Source: Bacteroidia bacterium (GTDB lineage Bacteria; Bacteroidota; Bacteroidia; 2-12-FULL-35-15). Taken from it: DNA of 64,000 nt. Positions 44,977 through 53,741 of the stretch are shown piece by piece; positions within the stretch are counted from its first letter, which is position 1, and every line of letters begins with the position of its first letter. The stretch is from contig JAURXZ010000008.1 in NCBI GenBank assembly GCA_030654175.1, forward strand, positions 427,426 to 491,425, read 5' to 3'. Position numbers and translations under genes: made by a program. The notes below the pieces were generated by a model. The model was given only the letters and a program-made list of their open reading frames with translations. It made no database searches and was not told where the DNA came from.

Positions 44977-46008
44977 TTATTCCGTATCAAATAAACTTCC
45001 TTTATGAGCACGTGGAATTTTTCCAAGATGTTTGTATGCAAGATCTGTAGCCTCACGTCCGCGGGGAGTACGCATCAGATAACCTTCCTGAATTAAAAAA
45101 GGTTCATATACTTCCTCTATCGTTCCGGCCTCTTCACCTACTGCGGTGGATATCGTAGTGATACCAACAGGTCCACCTTTAAACTTTTCGATCAATGTAG
45201 AAAGTATGCGGATGTCCATTTCATCCAATCCGTTTTTGTCAACATTTAATGCTGAAAGACTGATGTGTGCAATTTCAATATCGATTGAACCATTGCCTTT
45301 TATTTGAGCAAAATCACGGATACGTCTTAACAATGCATTTGCGATACGTGGGGTACCTCTGCTTCTGCGAGCTATTTCATGAGCGGCCTCATCCGTTATC
45401 GCAACATTTAAAATGCTGGCGGCACGTATGATGATTTTTTTTAATAATGCAGAATTGTAATAATTCAGGCGGGAATTAATTCCAAAACGTGCACGTAAAG
45501 GTGCTGTCAATAGTCCACTACGTGTGGTGGCACCCACTAATGTGAAGGGGTTTAATTTGATCTGAACACTGCGTGCATTGGGCCCGCTATCGATCATAAT
45601 ATCGATCTTGTAATCCTCCATAGCAGAGTATAAGTATTCTTCTACTATCGGACTCAAACGGTGGATCTCATCAATAAACAAAACATCGTACTCTTCTAAA
45701 TTAGTCAGCAAACCCGCCAGATCACCCGGTTTATCGAGTACGGGACCGGAAGTGATCTTTATGTTCACACCTAATTCAGAGGCAATGATATTTGCTAAAG
45801 TAGTTTTACCTAATCCCGGAGGACCATGTAACAATACATGATCGAGTGCTTCGCTACGAAGTTTTGCTGCTTGTACAAATATTTTTAAATTCTCCACCAC
45901 CTCGTGTTGACCAGTAAAGTCAGAGAATTCGGCAGGACGCAATACTTTTTCAAACTCTTTTTCTGCAGAGCTTAAATTTTCGCCTTCGGGATCTATATTC
46001 GGATTCAT
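44977..46008 (-). CDS. ruvB: Holliday junction branch-migration helicase RuvB
   Basis: 343 aa, normal length. AAA+ motifs: [18 protein letters not shown] (Walker A), [11 protein letters not shown] (Walker B), [18 protein letters not shown] (sensor 1 and arginine finger) and [18 protein letters not shown]. The C-terminal winged helix ends [14 protein letters not shown]. With RuvA it drives branch migration of Holliday junctions. RuvA is not adjacent. Confidence 0.98.
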   Translation of the reverse strand: MNPNIDPEGENLSSAEKEFEKVLRPAEFSDFTGQHEVVENLKIFVQAAKLRSEALDHVLLHGPPGLGKTTLANIIASELGVNIKITSGPVLDKPGDLAGLLTNLEEYDVLFIDEIHRLSPIVEEYLYSAMEDYKIDIMIDSGPNARSVQIKLNPFTLVGATTRSGLLTAPLRARFGINSRLNYYNSALLKKIIIRAASILNVAITDEAAHEIARRSRGTPRIANALLRRIRDFAQIKGNGSIDIEIAHISLSALNVDKNGLDEMDIRILSTLIEKFKGGPVGITTISTAVGEEAGTIEEVYEPFLIQEGYLMRTPRGREATDLAYKHLGKIPRAHKGSLFDTE

Positions 46009-46103
46009 TAAGTAGGTTGATTTGGTAATATGTTAATTTGAAAATTTAATAATTTGATAATTACATTAACGAATTTTCAAATTTGCACATTTTCAAATTA
46101 GAT

Positions 46104-48197
46104 TTATTTTACAATTAATTTTTTTGTGAAACGTTGACGGTCAACACAAAGTGTTACTACATAAACACCAGGCGAAAGATCACTTTTTTCCGCAATTGAA
46201 TATTGGTGGTCGCCAGCGTTCAAATAACCATTAAATAGTGATGACGCTTCACGCCCGAGTATGTCGTAAATTTTAAGTTCTACTTTTTGTTTATTAAGAA
46301 TATTGAAAGAAATGATAGAGTTTTCTTCTACAGGATTTGGATACACATTAAAATCAATTGTGCTTGCAAGGCCATCCTCAATACTGTTAGCTCCGCCTAA
46401 ATTGATATCATCAATAAATACATTATTACCGCCATTGCTGGTAAAGCGGAACATGATATATAAATTTGTTTGAGCTGAATAACCCGAAAGTGAAACGAGA
46501 TGTTCAGTCCATTGGCTTGCATTAGGCGTAAATGCTGAGCTTTGAATGCCTGCTGTTGAAAGCGCAGCTCCCGATTTAGTATATCGTAATGTCCAGTTAA
46601 TCCCGCAATTAGTTGATACATATACCTGTAATTTATCCACTGAGGTAGATGCTTTTTGTGCAAAAGCAACTTTAAAAGTTAAATTATGGTTGACTGTGAT
46701 AGCAGTCATATTGATGGAGGGACTGATCAATTCATCAATATAGGTATCGGATGTAGATGTGTTGGTTATCATTACTGATTTAGAGCCGGTAGCAGCTGCA
46801 CTTGTAGTTGTCACCCATGTATTTCCACCGGGAGTTTGGTTGCGGATATTCCAATCCGTATTAGGAATTGAAGTGCCTTCAAATCCTTCGGAATAAAACG
46901 TATTGCTATAACTTGCAGTAGTTGAATTAACAGTTACAAAACTTGTTTTGCTTGTGTTTACTGAACCCGAACCATTGGTTACTGTGAGTCCAACATCATA
47001 AACACCGGGTGTATTATATTGTATTACCGGAACAGAATCGGTTGATGTAGCCGGAGTGCCACCCGGGAAGGTCCAGTTCCAGGAGGTTGGGACGCCATTC
47101 CAGGATAGATCTGTAAAGGTTAACGAATTACCCTGGCAAACAGTATTTGCTAAATTGTTAGATTGAAAATCTGCTTTGCACAATACCGCTGCTAAACTCA
47201 CTCCTGTTGCAGCAAGATTTGAACTTGTCCATAAACTGCTTCTTTGACCCGTTGAACTTGTTAAGGCATTGCGCATTCTTGTTTTCTGACCTGCGGTGTA
47301 CATGGTAGGGCAGTAGGCATATTCCATAAAATTCTGCACATTATCCAATGCACTTCCACAGGTAGCACCTGCAAGATTACACGAGGTCCAACCTTCTGTA
47401 GGGGGCGTGTCTGTTACATTATCCGATCCGCTACAGTCAACCCCCGGATCATTGGTATTGCCCCATGGATGCAAAAGATTAAGAAAATGGCCTATTTCAT
47501 GCGTTAAGGCATGTGATCGGGTAGGGGTGCCTGTTCCGATACTACCAATATAAGTGGATAAAATAATTATTCCATCTACTGTAGTAGGAAAAGCGGATCC
47601 CGGTAAATATGCATATCCTGCAGCACCACTGCTCATGGCTTTTACCACCCAAATGTTCAAATATTTACTTCGTGGCCAGGGGTTTAGTTTCGACCCATCA
47701 TCACCTACAGTAGTTTCTGTGGATAAGATACGATCGATCCCATTGGTACAAATTCCGTTAGGGTCTTTTTGTGCTAAACGAAATTCGATCTCACAATCGG
47801 CAGCATCTGCTTGAAATGCACTAACTGTATTTGCCGCTGTTGAATTCAGCATTCGAAAGTCTTCATCTAAAATGCGCATGGCATCAAAAACCTGGGCGTC
47901 AGAAATATTTTCGTTTCCTCCCTGATGAATAATATGAAATACTACAGGAATGGTATATATAGGGAGCAATTGTTTTCCAACATTGTTGGAATAACCTGTT
48001 GCAAAGGCTTGTTGATCCTGCAATGCCGATACAGCTTCACGTTCAAGAAATGCTTTCTTTAATTCCGGATTTGCAATAAAAATTTTGTTCATTGCCTCGG
48101 TGCTGCCACAATGTAAATAGTCGTCTTGCGAATAAATAAATTGACTGAACAAACAAAAGAAAAATGTAGCTAAACCAATTGTAATATTTTTTTTCAT
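46104..48197 (-). CDS. M43 family (pappalysin/cytophagalysin) metalloprotease with PKD domain and T9SS CTD
   Basis: 697 aa. The signal peptide ends YSQ. The protease domain (~80-335) has the zinc motif HEIGHFLNLLH (H233, E234, H237, H243) and Met-turn NFMEYAYCPTMYTAGQ. A PKD-like domain follows (~345-430, WNWTFPGGTPATS). Next is a MAM/jelly-roll-like module (~435-605, SEGFEGTSIPNTDW...VFIDDINLGG). The T9SS type A domain ends the protein (NVYPNPVEENSIISFN...YVVTLCVDRQRFTKKLIVK). It is a secreted gelatinase/collagenase-type protease. The gene ends 21 bp from the SDR stop region on the same strand. Confidence 0.95.
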   Translation of the reverse strand: MKKNITIGLATFFFCLFSQFIYSQDDYLHCGSTEAMNKIFIANPELKKAFLEREAVSALQDQQAFATGYSNNVGKQLLPIYTIPVVFHIIHQGGNENISDAQVFDAMRILDEDFRMLNSTAANTVSAFQADAADCEIEFRLAQKDPNGICTNGIDRILSTETTVGDDGSKLNPWPRSKYLNIWVVKAMSSGAAGYAYLPGSAFPTTVDGIIILSTYIGSIGTGTPTRSHALTHEIGHFLNLLHPWGNTNDPGVDCSGSDNVTDTPPTEGWTSCNLAGATCGSALDNVQNFMEYAYCPTMYTAGQKTRMRNALTSSTGQRSSLWTSSNLAATGVSLAAVLCKADFQSNNLANTVCQGNSLTFTDLSWNGVPTSWNWTFPGGTPATSTDSVPVIQYNTPGVYDVGLTVTNGSGSVNTSKTSFVTVNSTTASYSNTFYSEGFEGTSIPNTDWNIRNQTPGGNTWVTTTSAAATGSKSVMITNTSTSDTYIDELISPSINMTAITVNHNLTFKVAFAQKASTSVDKLQVYVSTNCGINWTLRYTKSGAALSTAGIQSSAFTPNASQWTEHLVSLSGYSAQTNLYIMFRFTSNGGNNVFIDDINLGGANSIEDGLASTIDFNVYPNPVEENSIISFNILNKQKVELKIYDILGREASSLFNGYLNAGDHQYSIAEKSDLSPGVYVVTLCVDRQRFTKKLIVK

Positions 48198-48218
48198 GAG
48201 CTAATGATTTAATTTTTT

Positions 48219-48962
48219 TTATTCGTAATCTTTTAAAGACGACAGCACAGTTTTAATGCCGGTTGCATTTTCTAAAATATTAAAAAATTTTCTAGAAACA
48301 GTTGCTGGCTCAAGAAGTTGATTATTTGCTTTGTATTCTATAAAATTTTCTAAACGGCTGAAATCCTCTTTTGATGCACTTCTTATCTCGTCCTGCATAT
48401 CCGTATTTACAACTCCGGGAGCAATAGAAAATATTTTGAATCCTTTATGAATAGATGATGAAGGATGTTGAGCCCTTATTTTTTGTTCTTCGTCCACCAC
48501 TCGGCTAAACATGTCAAGCCCTGCTTTTGATGCGCAGTATACCGCCCACCCGTCAATAGGGGTTTTGCCGGCACCTGAACTCATATTTACAATTACTTTT
48601 TCGGCATCGGTAGTGTCATAACAATTAATAAAAGAATTTGTTAAAACACTTGGTGCAATTAAATTAAGTGTATAATTTTTTATAATAATAGATGCTTCTA
48701 ATTTCCCAACAGGTTTTATAAAACCCAATGAACCTGCATTGTTTATCAGGTATATTTTTTTTGCATCGGTATGCAATTCAAATTTAAAATCGGCAATTAA
48801 ATCTACATCTGTCAAATCTAAATTATAATGCCTGTAATTAGGGTGGTTGATACTACGCTGACGGGAAATGCCAATAACTTTGTTAGATGGGTTTTCCAGT
48901 AAATGTTCGGCAAATGCTTTGCCGATCCCTCTGCTTGTTCCGGTTATATAATAGTAATTCAC
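48219..48962 (-). CDS. Short-chain dehydrogenase/reductase (sepiapterin/benzil reductase-like)
   Basis: 247 aa. NAD(P)-binding YYITGTSRGIGKAFAEHLL (TGxxxGIG), YLINNAGSLG (NNAG) and catalytic S-Y-K in VNMSSGAGKTPIDGWAVYCASKAG (Ser, Tyr and Lys present). The C-terminal segment IAPGVVNTDMQDEIR is typical of sepiapterin-reductase-like SDRs. Substrate unknown. It lies downstream of the trans-sulfuration gene but is separated from it by a strong terminator, so it is probably independent. Confidence 0.9.
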   Translation of the reverse strand: MNYYYITGTSRGIGKAFAEHLLENPSNKVIGISRQRSINHPNYRHYNLDLTDVDLIADFKFELHTDAKKIYLINNAGSLGFIKPVGKLEASIIIKNYTLNLIAPSVLTNSFINCYDTTDAEKVIVNMSSGAGKTPIDGWAVYCASKAGLDMFSRVVDEEQKIRAQHPSSSIHKGFKIFSIAPGVVNTDMQDEIRSASKEDFSRLENFIEYKANNQLLEPATVSRKFFNILENATGIKTVLSSLKDYE

Positions 48963-49004
48963 GGGCTCTTTGTATTTTGTTAAGTATAAAACTAATCATT
49001 TTAA

Positions 49005-49045
49005 ACAAAGAAAGCAAAAGGTTATTGACCTTTTGCTTTCTTTGT
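49005..49045 (-). terminator. 18-bp perfect hairpin terminator
   Basis: Arms 49005-49022 and 49028-49045 (core AAGAAAGCAAAAGG) with a 5-nt loop, downstream of the trans-sulfuration gene on the minus strand and upstream of the SDR. Confidence 0.85.
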
Positions 49046-49082
49046 AAAATTGGTTGGAGTAGTATTGATCTTGTATTGCTAA

Positions 49083-49187
49083 TGCTTGCGTTAGGGATTG
49101 CAGCGTAAATCCTTTTTGTTCTTCACAAAAAGATTGCAGCGAAAAGCCCGCCCCCTTTCTTGTTTAAGAAAGGGGAAACGCCCAAAT
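49083..49187 (-). repeat. Family B structured repeat, copy 4
   Basis: On the minus strand it begins ATTTGGGCG 5 bp after the trans-sulfuration stop codon. A CCCCTTTCTT/AAGAAAGGGG hairpin, the GGCGGGCTTTTCGCTGCAATC linker, an AATCTTTTT/AAAAAGGATT hairpin and a final CTAACGCAAGC follow. Confidence 0.85.
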
Positions 49188-49192
49188 GAAGC

Positions 49193-50350
49193 TTATCCCA
49201 ATGCCTGTTTTAAATCAGCGATCAGATCCTCAATATCTTCAATTCCAACGCTAAGGCGAAGCAGCGATTCCACAACACCTGCTTTATCACGTTCCTCTTT
49301 AGGAATAGATGCATGCGTCATAGTAGCAGGGTGATTGATCAATGATTCCACACCACCCAATGATTCAGCCAAAGAAAAAACTTTCATGCTCGAAGCAATT
49401 TTAAAAGCATCTTCCTGTTTGTTGCCTTTTAATGAAAAGGAGATCATTCCACCGAAATCACGCATTTGCTTTTTAGCAATATCATGGTTAGGACTGTCAG
49501 GAAACCCCGGCCAATACAGTTTATCAATTTTAGGATGTGTTTTTAAAAACTCAGCAACTTTACGTCCATTATAACAATGGCGCTCCATGCGGATGTGTAA
49601 GGTTTTAATTCCACGTAGTACTAAAAAACTGTCTTGTGGGCCAGGAGTGGCACCACAGCTGTTATGGATAAATGCCAATTGCTGATATAAATTATCATCA
49701 CTCAAACACAAAGCACCCATGATCACATCACTATGTCCGCCTAAATATTTAGTAACCGAATGCATAACGATATCAGCCCCAAGTGCCAAAGGATTTTGTA
49801 AAAAAGGAGAAGCAAATGTATTGTCAACAGCACAAATCAACTTATTTGCTTTTGCAATTTTTGCGCAAGCTTCAATATCAATAATTTGCATGGTAGGATT
49901 GGTAGGTGTTTCCAGCCATATCATTTTTGTATTTGCATTGATGTATTTCGAAATGTTACTCGCATCTTTCATATCGATGAAATGAAATTTGATCCCAAAA
50001 TTTGCAAATACCTTCGTGAACATGCGGTAAGTACCGCCATACAAGTCATCACCTGTAATTACCTCATCACCCGGACGAAGTAATTTAGCAACTGCATCAA
50101 TAGCGCCCATTCCACTTGAAAAACACAAACCATATTTAGCACCTTCCAAAGCCGCTAAACAATTTTCGAGTGCAGTACGTGTAGGGTTTTTACCACGGGC
50201 ATAGGCATAACCTTTGTGACTTCCGGGGCTTACCTGCGTATACGTTGATGTTTGATAAATTGGAGTCATGATCGCTCCTGTAGTTGGGTCAGGTTCCTGA
50301 CCAGCATGTATTGCTTTGGTACCAAAGCCTAAATTTTTTGAATCTGCCAT
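49193..50350 (-). CDS. Trans-sulfuration PLP enzyme (cystathionine gamma-synthase/lyase)
   Basis: 385 aa, full-length Cys/Met metabolism PLP enzyme. Motifs: TPIYQTSTY, YAYARGKNPTRTALE, CFSSGMGAID, DDLYGGTYRMF and the PLP lysine in HSVTKYLGGHSDV. RLSVGIEDIEDLIADL closes the protein. It catalyses either gamma-replacement (Met synthesis) or gamma-elimination (Cys synthesis); the sequence does not decide. A TACCTTTG -7 box lies 24 bp upstream (50374-50381). Confidence 0.95.
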   Translation of the reverse strand: MADSKNLGFGTKAIHAGQEPDPTTGAIMTPIYQTSTYTQVSPGSHKGYAYARGKNPTRTALENCLAALEGAKYGLCFSSGMGAIDAVAKLLRPGDEVITGDDLYGGTYRMFTKVFANFGIKFHFIDMKDASNISKYINANTKMIWLETPTNPTMQIIDIEACAKIAKANKLICAVDNTFASPFLQNPLALGADIVMHSVTKYLGGHSDVIMGALCLSDDNLYQQLAFIHNSCGATPGPQDSFLVLRGIKTLHIRMERHCYNGRKVAEFLKTHPKIDKLYWPGFPDSPNHDIAKKQMRDFGGMISFSLKGNKQEDAFKIASSMKVFSLAESLGGVESLINHPATMTHASIPKEERDKAGVVESLLRLSVGIEDIEDLIADLKQALG

Positions 50351-50373
50351 GTTTGAATTTTAATTTTGTGGCG

Positions 50374-50381
50374 CAAAGGTA
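50374..50381 (-). promoter_or_regulatory. Putative -7 box of the trans-sulfuration gene
   Basis: TACCTTTG on the minus strand, 24 bp before the ATG at 50350. Confidence 0.5.
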
Positions 50382-50522
50382 ATTGTTTTAAAAATGTAGG
50401 GAGATTTTTTTTAATAAATAGGGAAATAGCTATAAAAGGCTTTGTCGAGAGTTTTTTTACAGTCTAATATGCTCGTTTGTCCGCATGAGGTCTGCCATGT
50501 AACTTAGGTGCTTTTTTGTAAA

Positions 50523-50697
50523 TAACGTTTCGCAGCTAAAAGAAGTGCGGATTTACTTGCACAAAAATGTCTTAACCGATAAACTTTATTAAATGTACTG
50601 AACTAAATTGCAAATGCAAAATATTCCGCGCTTCGCGCCCCGATAAAAGCCGCATTTGCAGCTAGCAAAATTTCCGCATTTATTTTAGGTGCTGTTA
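50523..50697. repeat. Cassette-like structured repeat R1 (175 bp)
   Basis: TAAC at the left pairs with GTTA at the right. The 19-nt arms (50532-50550 GCAGCTAAAAGAAGTGCGG, 50674-50692 CCGCATTTATTTTAGGTGC) are complementary apart from two mismatches and one G-T wobble. A core (50589-50620) is identical in 31 of 32 positions to R2. It lies just downstream of the 98-aa orphan gene and fills the 392-bp gap before the trans-sulfuration gene. Confidence 0.85.
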
Positions 50698-50742
50698 TAA
50701 GCTGGCTGTTACACTTAGTATCACAATGCTCAAGTGTCCGCC

Positions 50743-51039
50743 TTACTTTTTCGAACAGTATCTACCAATTGCTCTAGAACCAAGCAGTCTAATATAGATG
50801 ACGTTGTCAGCAAACCAACGCTTTTCTGTTTTGAAAATTACTGCGATTGCTGTGTCTCTTTTGTCTATAGTTCGTCCGTAAACAGTGTCATTTCTTAAAT
50901 TACTGTCTGTAAATTCTGGAAAGTCTCTCAACACAGGATTGTCGCCACAACATTTCCACCTGCCTTTTATTTCATCATTGTCTAAGGTACAGCCTTGAAA
51001 CACAATTAAAATAATTAATATGGAGGAAAATTTTCTCAT
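50743..51039 (-). CDS. Orphan 98-aa lipoprotein in cassette-like unit
   Basis: 98 aa. N-terminal MRKFSSILIILIVFQGC is a lipoprotein signal with Cys17. The mature part (LDNDEIKGRWKCCGDNP... VIYIRLLGSRAIGRYCSKK) has further cysteines and lipocalin-like GRW wording but no family I recognise. It lies alone between repeats R1 and R2, same strand as the next orphan gene, without its own visible promoter or terminator. Confidence 0.65.
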   Translation of the reverse strand: MRKFSSILIILIVFQGCTLDNDEIKGRWKCCGDNPVLRDFPEFTDSNLRNDTVYGRTIDKRDTAIAVIFKTEKRWFADNVIYIRLLGSRAIGRYCSKK

Positions 51040-51065
51040 TTATTAGTGTCTGTCAAACAGCTTGC

Positions 51066-51237
51066 TTACGTTTTGCAGCTAAGCGAGATGCGGTAAAAGC
51101 ACTCACCTGTCTTGCCGCACAAAATTGATTAAATGTACTGAACTAAATGGCAAATGCAAAAAATATTGCGCGGAGCGCACCTTTGAAAAAGAATTTGCAA
51201 CTAGCACAATCTTCCGCATCTTGCTTAGGTGCTGTTA
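51066..51237. repeat. Cassette-like structured repeat R2 (172 bp)
   Basis: Arms 51075-51093 (GCAGCTAAGCGAGATGCGG) and 51214-51232 (CCGCATCTTGCTTAGGTGC) pair with one mismatch and one wobble. Core 51129-51160 matches R1. The right end (GCTGTTA) contains the stop codon of the 229-aa orphan gene. Relative to R1, three stem positions (9, 10 and 13 of the arm) change on both sides so that pairing is kept. Confidence 0.87.
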
Positions 51238-51924
51238 GCTGCTGCTTTTTTTCTTGTCTGTCATTGTTATCTGTCCAAGTATTCTATTTCCGCTTTTGTC
51301 AAAATAAAATGTAGTTGATTTTTTATTCTGTCGGTGGGATAAATGCAAACTTATTAAGGGTTCGTCTTCCTTTAAATTTTTAATATTTGATTTTAGTTCG
51401 TCCCAACCTTCAACTAACCAGTCGTTTTGCTTATTCGAAGTAAGTCCATTGTGAATTTGAAGTGTAAGCCCAACGTTGTTTGAGCCAATTGATTTACTAT
51501 ACTCATTATTTTTATCGAATTTTTCTACGGTAGCTTTAATTAATGGCAAACTTAATTTTGGGTCAACATATAGGTCTTCCCTTTTTAAATACCCTTGCAA
51601 GATTCTTAATAGAAGAGTTTTGTCAAATTCTACATCTGTACTACTATATTGGTCTGTAACACGATTAACATAAAACTTCTTTAAATAAACATGGTCACCG
51701 AATTTTTCGAATGGAATCTTATAAATGCAAATATTTGTCCAACTGCGAGCTAAATATAAATTGTTTGAATTAACAAAAATATGCCATTTGCTATCCATGT
51801 TTGGAGCAAAAACTCCCTTTTCAAACAATTCAAATTCGCCTGAAGAAATGACTACTGAGATGTTGTCTTCAACAAATTTGTCAGGAAATGAATTCGCAAT
51901 TGTATTTTTCTTTTCGTCTGTCAT
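51235..51924 (-). CDS. Orphan 229-aa hypothetical protein in cassette-like unit
   Basis: 229 aa, no signal peptide or TM. Central strands KWHIFVNSNNLYLARSWTNICIYKIP and YLKKFYVNRV suggest a mixed alpha/beta fold; family not recognised. The stop codon overlaps the right end of R2, and only 9 bp separate the start codon from a GCAGCTAAC word like the left arm of R1/R2. The ORF therefore fits its repeat-bounded unit tightly, as gene cassettes do. Confidence 0.65.
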   Translation of the reverse strand: MTDEKKNTIANSFPDKFVEDNISVVISSGEFELFEKGVFAPNMDSKWHIFVNSNNLYLARSWTNICIYKIPFEKFGDHVYLKKFYVNRVTDQYSSTDVEFDKTLLLRILQGYLKREDLYVDPKLSLPLIKATVEKFDKNNEYSKSIGSNNVGLTLQIHNGLTSNKQNDWLVEGWDELKSNIKNLKEDEPLISLHLSHRQNKKSTTFYFDKSGNRILGQITMTDKKKSSS

Positions 51925-51929
51925 AAAGT

Positions 51930-52030
51930 TGCAGCTAACATGTTTATAAGCGCAACTAGTTGCGCTTATTTGTCTTATTTGGAATATATGCGCAACTGGT
52001 TGCGTATATTTCCTATTATACGCAATTATT
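51930..52030. repeat. End of cassette-like array: tandem 24-bp palindromes
   Basis: GCAGCTAAC (51931-51939), then a perfect palindrome 51946-51969 (ATAAGCGCAACT and mirror) and a near-copy 51986-52009 (ATATGCGCAACT and mirror), 40 bp apart, with a half copy at ~52018. It lies between the orphan gene start and the bshB1 stop. Confidence 0.8.
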
Positions 52031-52052
52031 TTTGTATTATTTTTTGTTTTGC

Positions 52053-52769
52053 TTAGGTAAGTTCAAAAAGATTCTCAACCCCAATAGTTCGCTCAACAGT
52101 AAATCCTTCTGCATATTCAAAACCGGCATCACGACCAAAAACATGCATTTTACCTTTAACTACATCTAAAAAATTTTTCATTGAAATAGGTGATTCCGGC
52201 TCTGTTGAATCAGGATTATAGAATTGAGATTTGAATGCTTGAATAGCCTCCATTTTCTTTTCTACAAATGCTGTTATATCTACTACAAAATCAGGTTTTA
52301 ATTGCCTGTCTTGTATATAGTGATATACGGCTTTTGGTCTCCATGCTTTCTGGTTAACAGAATTAAGCTGTGTTTCAACTCGCATTAATCCACTGTAAAA
52401 ACAAGCCTCCGAAACCAATGCGGATGCACGTCCATGATCGGGGTGACGGTCACTTGCGGCATTGCAAAGAATAATTTCGGGCTGGTATTCACGTATTTTT
52501 TTTATGATCTCGAGTTGATGCTCCTTATCATTTTTAAAAAATCCATCTGCCATACCTAAATTATCACGGACGCTTACACCCAGTATTTTAGCAGCATTGG
52601 CAGCTTCCACCAAACGTAATTCTCCGCTGCCACGTGTACCCAGCTCACCGGAAGTTAGATCAACAATTCCGCATTTTTTTCCTAAAGCGATATGTTTTAA
52701 GATTGTTCCTGAGCACGACAATTCAACATCATCAGGGTGTACACCTATTGCAAGTATGTCTAATTTCAT
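52053..52769 (-). CDS. bshB1: Bacillithiol biosynthesis deacetylase BshB1
   Basis: 238 aa. PIG-L/LmbE zinc deacetylase: AIGVHPDDVELSCSGT (H-P-D-D metal motif), DLTSGELGTRGSGELRL (BshB signature) and SDRHPDHGRAS (second metal histidine). It removes acetate from GlcNAc-malate to give GlcN-malate in bacillithiol synthesis. The bacilliredoxin at 8.2 kb supports bacillithiol use. Its neighbour upstream is a glutathione peroxidase-family gene. Confidence 0.95.
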   Translation of the reverse strand: MKLDILAIGVHPDDVELSCSGTILKHIALGKKCGIVDLTSGELGTRGSGELRLVEAANAAKILGVSVRDNLGMADGFFKNDKEHQLEIIKKIREYQPEIILCNAASDRHPDHGRASALVSEACFYSGLMRVETQLNSVNQKAWRPKAVYHYIQDRQLKPDFVVDITAFVEKKMEAIQAFKSQFYNPDSTEPESPISMKNFLDVVKGKMHVFGRDAGFEYAEGFTVERTIGVENLFELT

Positions 52770-52854
52770 CGGTTATAGATAATGAATTTATACGATTTTA
52801 TGAATCCGGTTTATAAAATTGCCTACTGTTAAATTGAAAAATTGCCCAATTATT

Positions 52855-53400
52855 TTATTTAACTATCCAATTTACAATTTTATCATCCATTGGTTTTTCT
52901 TTAGAATAGGCCACATCCACCAGGTTCCCTTTTTCATCGATCATGTATTTCTGAAAGTTCCACTTTACTTCCGAATCCATTTTCCCATTTTTTGCTTTTT
53001 GAGTAAGCCATTGATAAACAGGATTGATATCGTCACCTTTTACCGAAACTTTTTCCATGATCTGAAAAGTAACACCATAATTTTTGGTACAGAACTCTTT
53101 TATATCAGCATTTGTTCCCGGTTCCTGGTGCATGAAGTTATTGGCAGGGAAACCAATAATAACAAAGTTTTTGTCTTTATACGCTTGAAATAACTTCTCA
53201 AGGTCCTCATATTGTGGTGTATAGCCGCATTTAGAGGCCGTATTCACTATCAGCACTTTTTTACCTTTTAATGATGAAAAATCAAAATCATTTCCTTCAA
53301 TGGTTTTGGCTTTCAGGTCATAAAATGATGTTTGTGCCTGAGCTATACCAGCGCTTATCAGGATAAAAGCAAGTAATAAAATATTCTTTTTTGTTTGCAT
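52855..53400 (-). CDS. Glutathione peroxidase-family thiol peroxidase, exported
   Basis: 181 aa. Signal peptide (LLLAFILISAGIAQAQ), then a GPx fold: NTASKCGYTPQYEDLEKLF with the peroxidatic Cys, GFPANNFMHQEPGTN (Gln/Asn of the catalytic tetrad) and VKWNFQKYMID (Trp). The resolving-Cys helix motif resembles thioredoxin-dependent GPx. It reduces peroxides, probably in the periplasm. A 45-bp-plus AT-rich spacer with GCCTACTG word separates it from bshB1. Confidence 0.92.
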   Translation of the reverse strand: MQTKKNILLLAFILISAGIAQAQTSFYDLKAKTIEGNDFDFSSLKGKKVLIVNTASKCGYTPQYEDLEKLFQAYKDKNFVIIGFPANNFMHQEPGTNADIKEFCTKNYGVTFQIMEKVSVKGDDINPVYQWLTQKAKNGKMDSEVKWNFQKYMIDEKGNLVDVAYSKEKPMDDKIVNWIVK

Positions 53401-53512
53401 GGATCAAGGTTTATATTTAGGTTTTTACTCTTAAATTATTGTTCATTTATAAGGCTGGTAAATGTACGAAAAAGTATAGGTTGGTGAAATTAAACAAATT
53501 TAAAGCAAGAGG

Positions 53513-53545
53513 TTGATAGTATTATCGAATAGAGCGTTACCTTTG
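53513..53545 (+). promoter_or_regulatory. Putative promoter of the ccm operon
   Basis: TTG (53513-53515) and TACCTTTG (53538-53545) with a 22-bp spacer match the Bacteroidota promoter pattern loosely; ~200 bp before the preferred ccmB start, with the palindrome at 53668-53698 in the leader. Confidence 0.5.
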
Positions 53546-53667
53546 TGAAGTTTATTGATCTGATTTGAATACTATCATAGACTTTATCCAAGGTTTAATG
53601 GATATTAGATAAATGCAGATTTTTTATTCAATAGATGGTAATGAGGGGGAATTCGTAGTGTGTTATA

Positions 53668-53698
53668 ACCCTAACAGGGTTTGGAACCCTGTCAGGGT
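53668..53698. repeat. Family D palindrome in the ccm leader
   Basis: ACCCTAACAGGGTT / AACCCTGTCAGGGT, 14-bp arms with one mismatch and a 3-nt loop. It falls in the would-be N-terminal extension of ccmB, so that extension is probably untranslated. Confidence 0.85.
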
Positions 53699-53741
53699 GG
53701 AGGGGAAGGCGTTTTTGTTAGGTATATTTCAAATTAATTGT

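Noticed and set aside
53613-53741. 43-residue N-terminal extension of CcmB
   Set aside because: It encodes a dispersed palindrome and precedes the first CcmB-like residue; the ATG at 53742 fits the family start.
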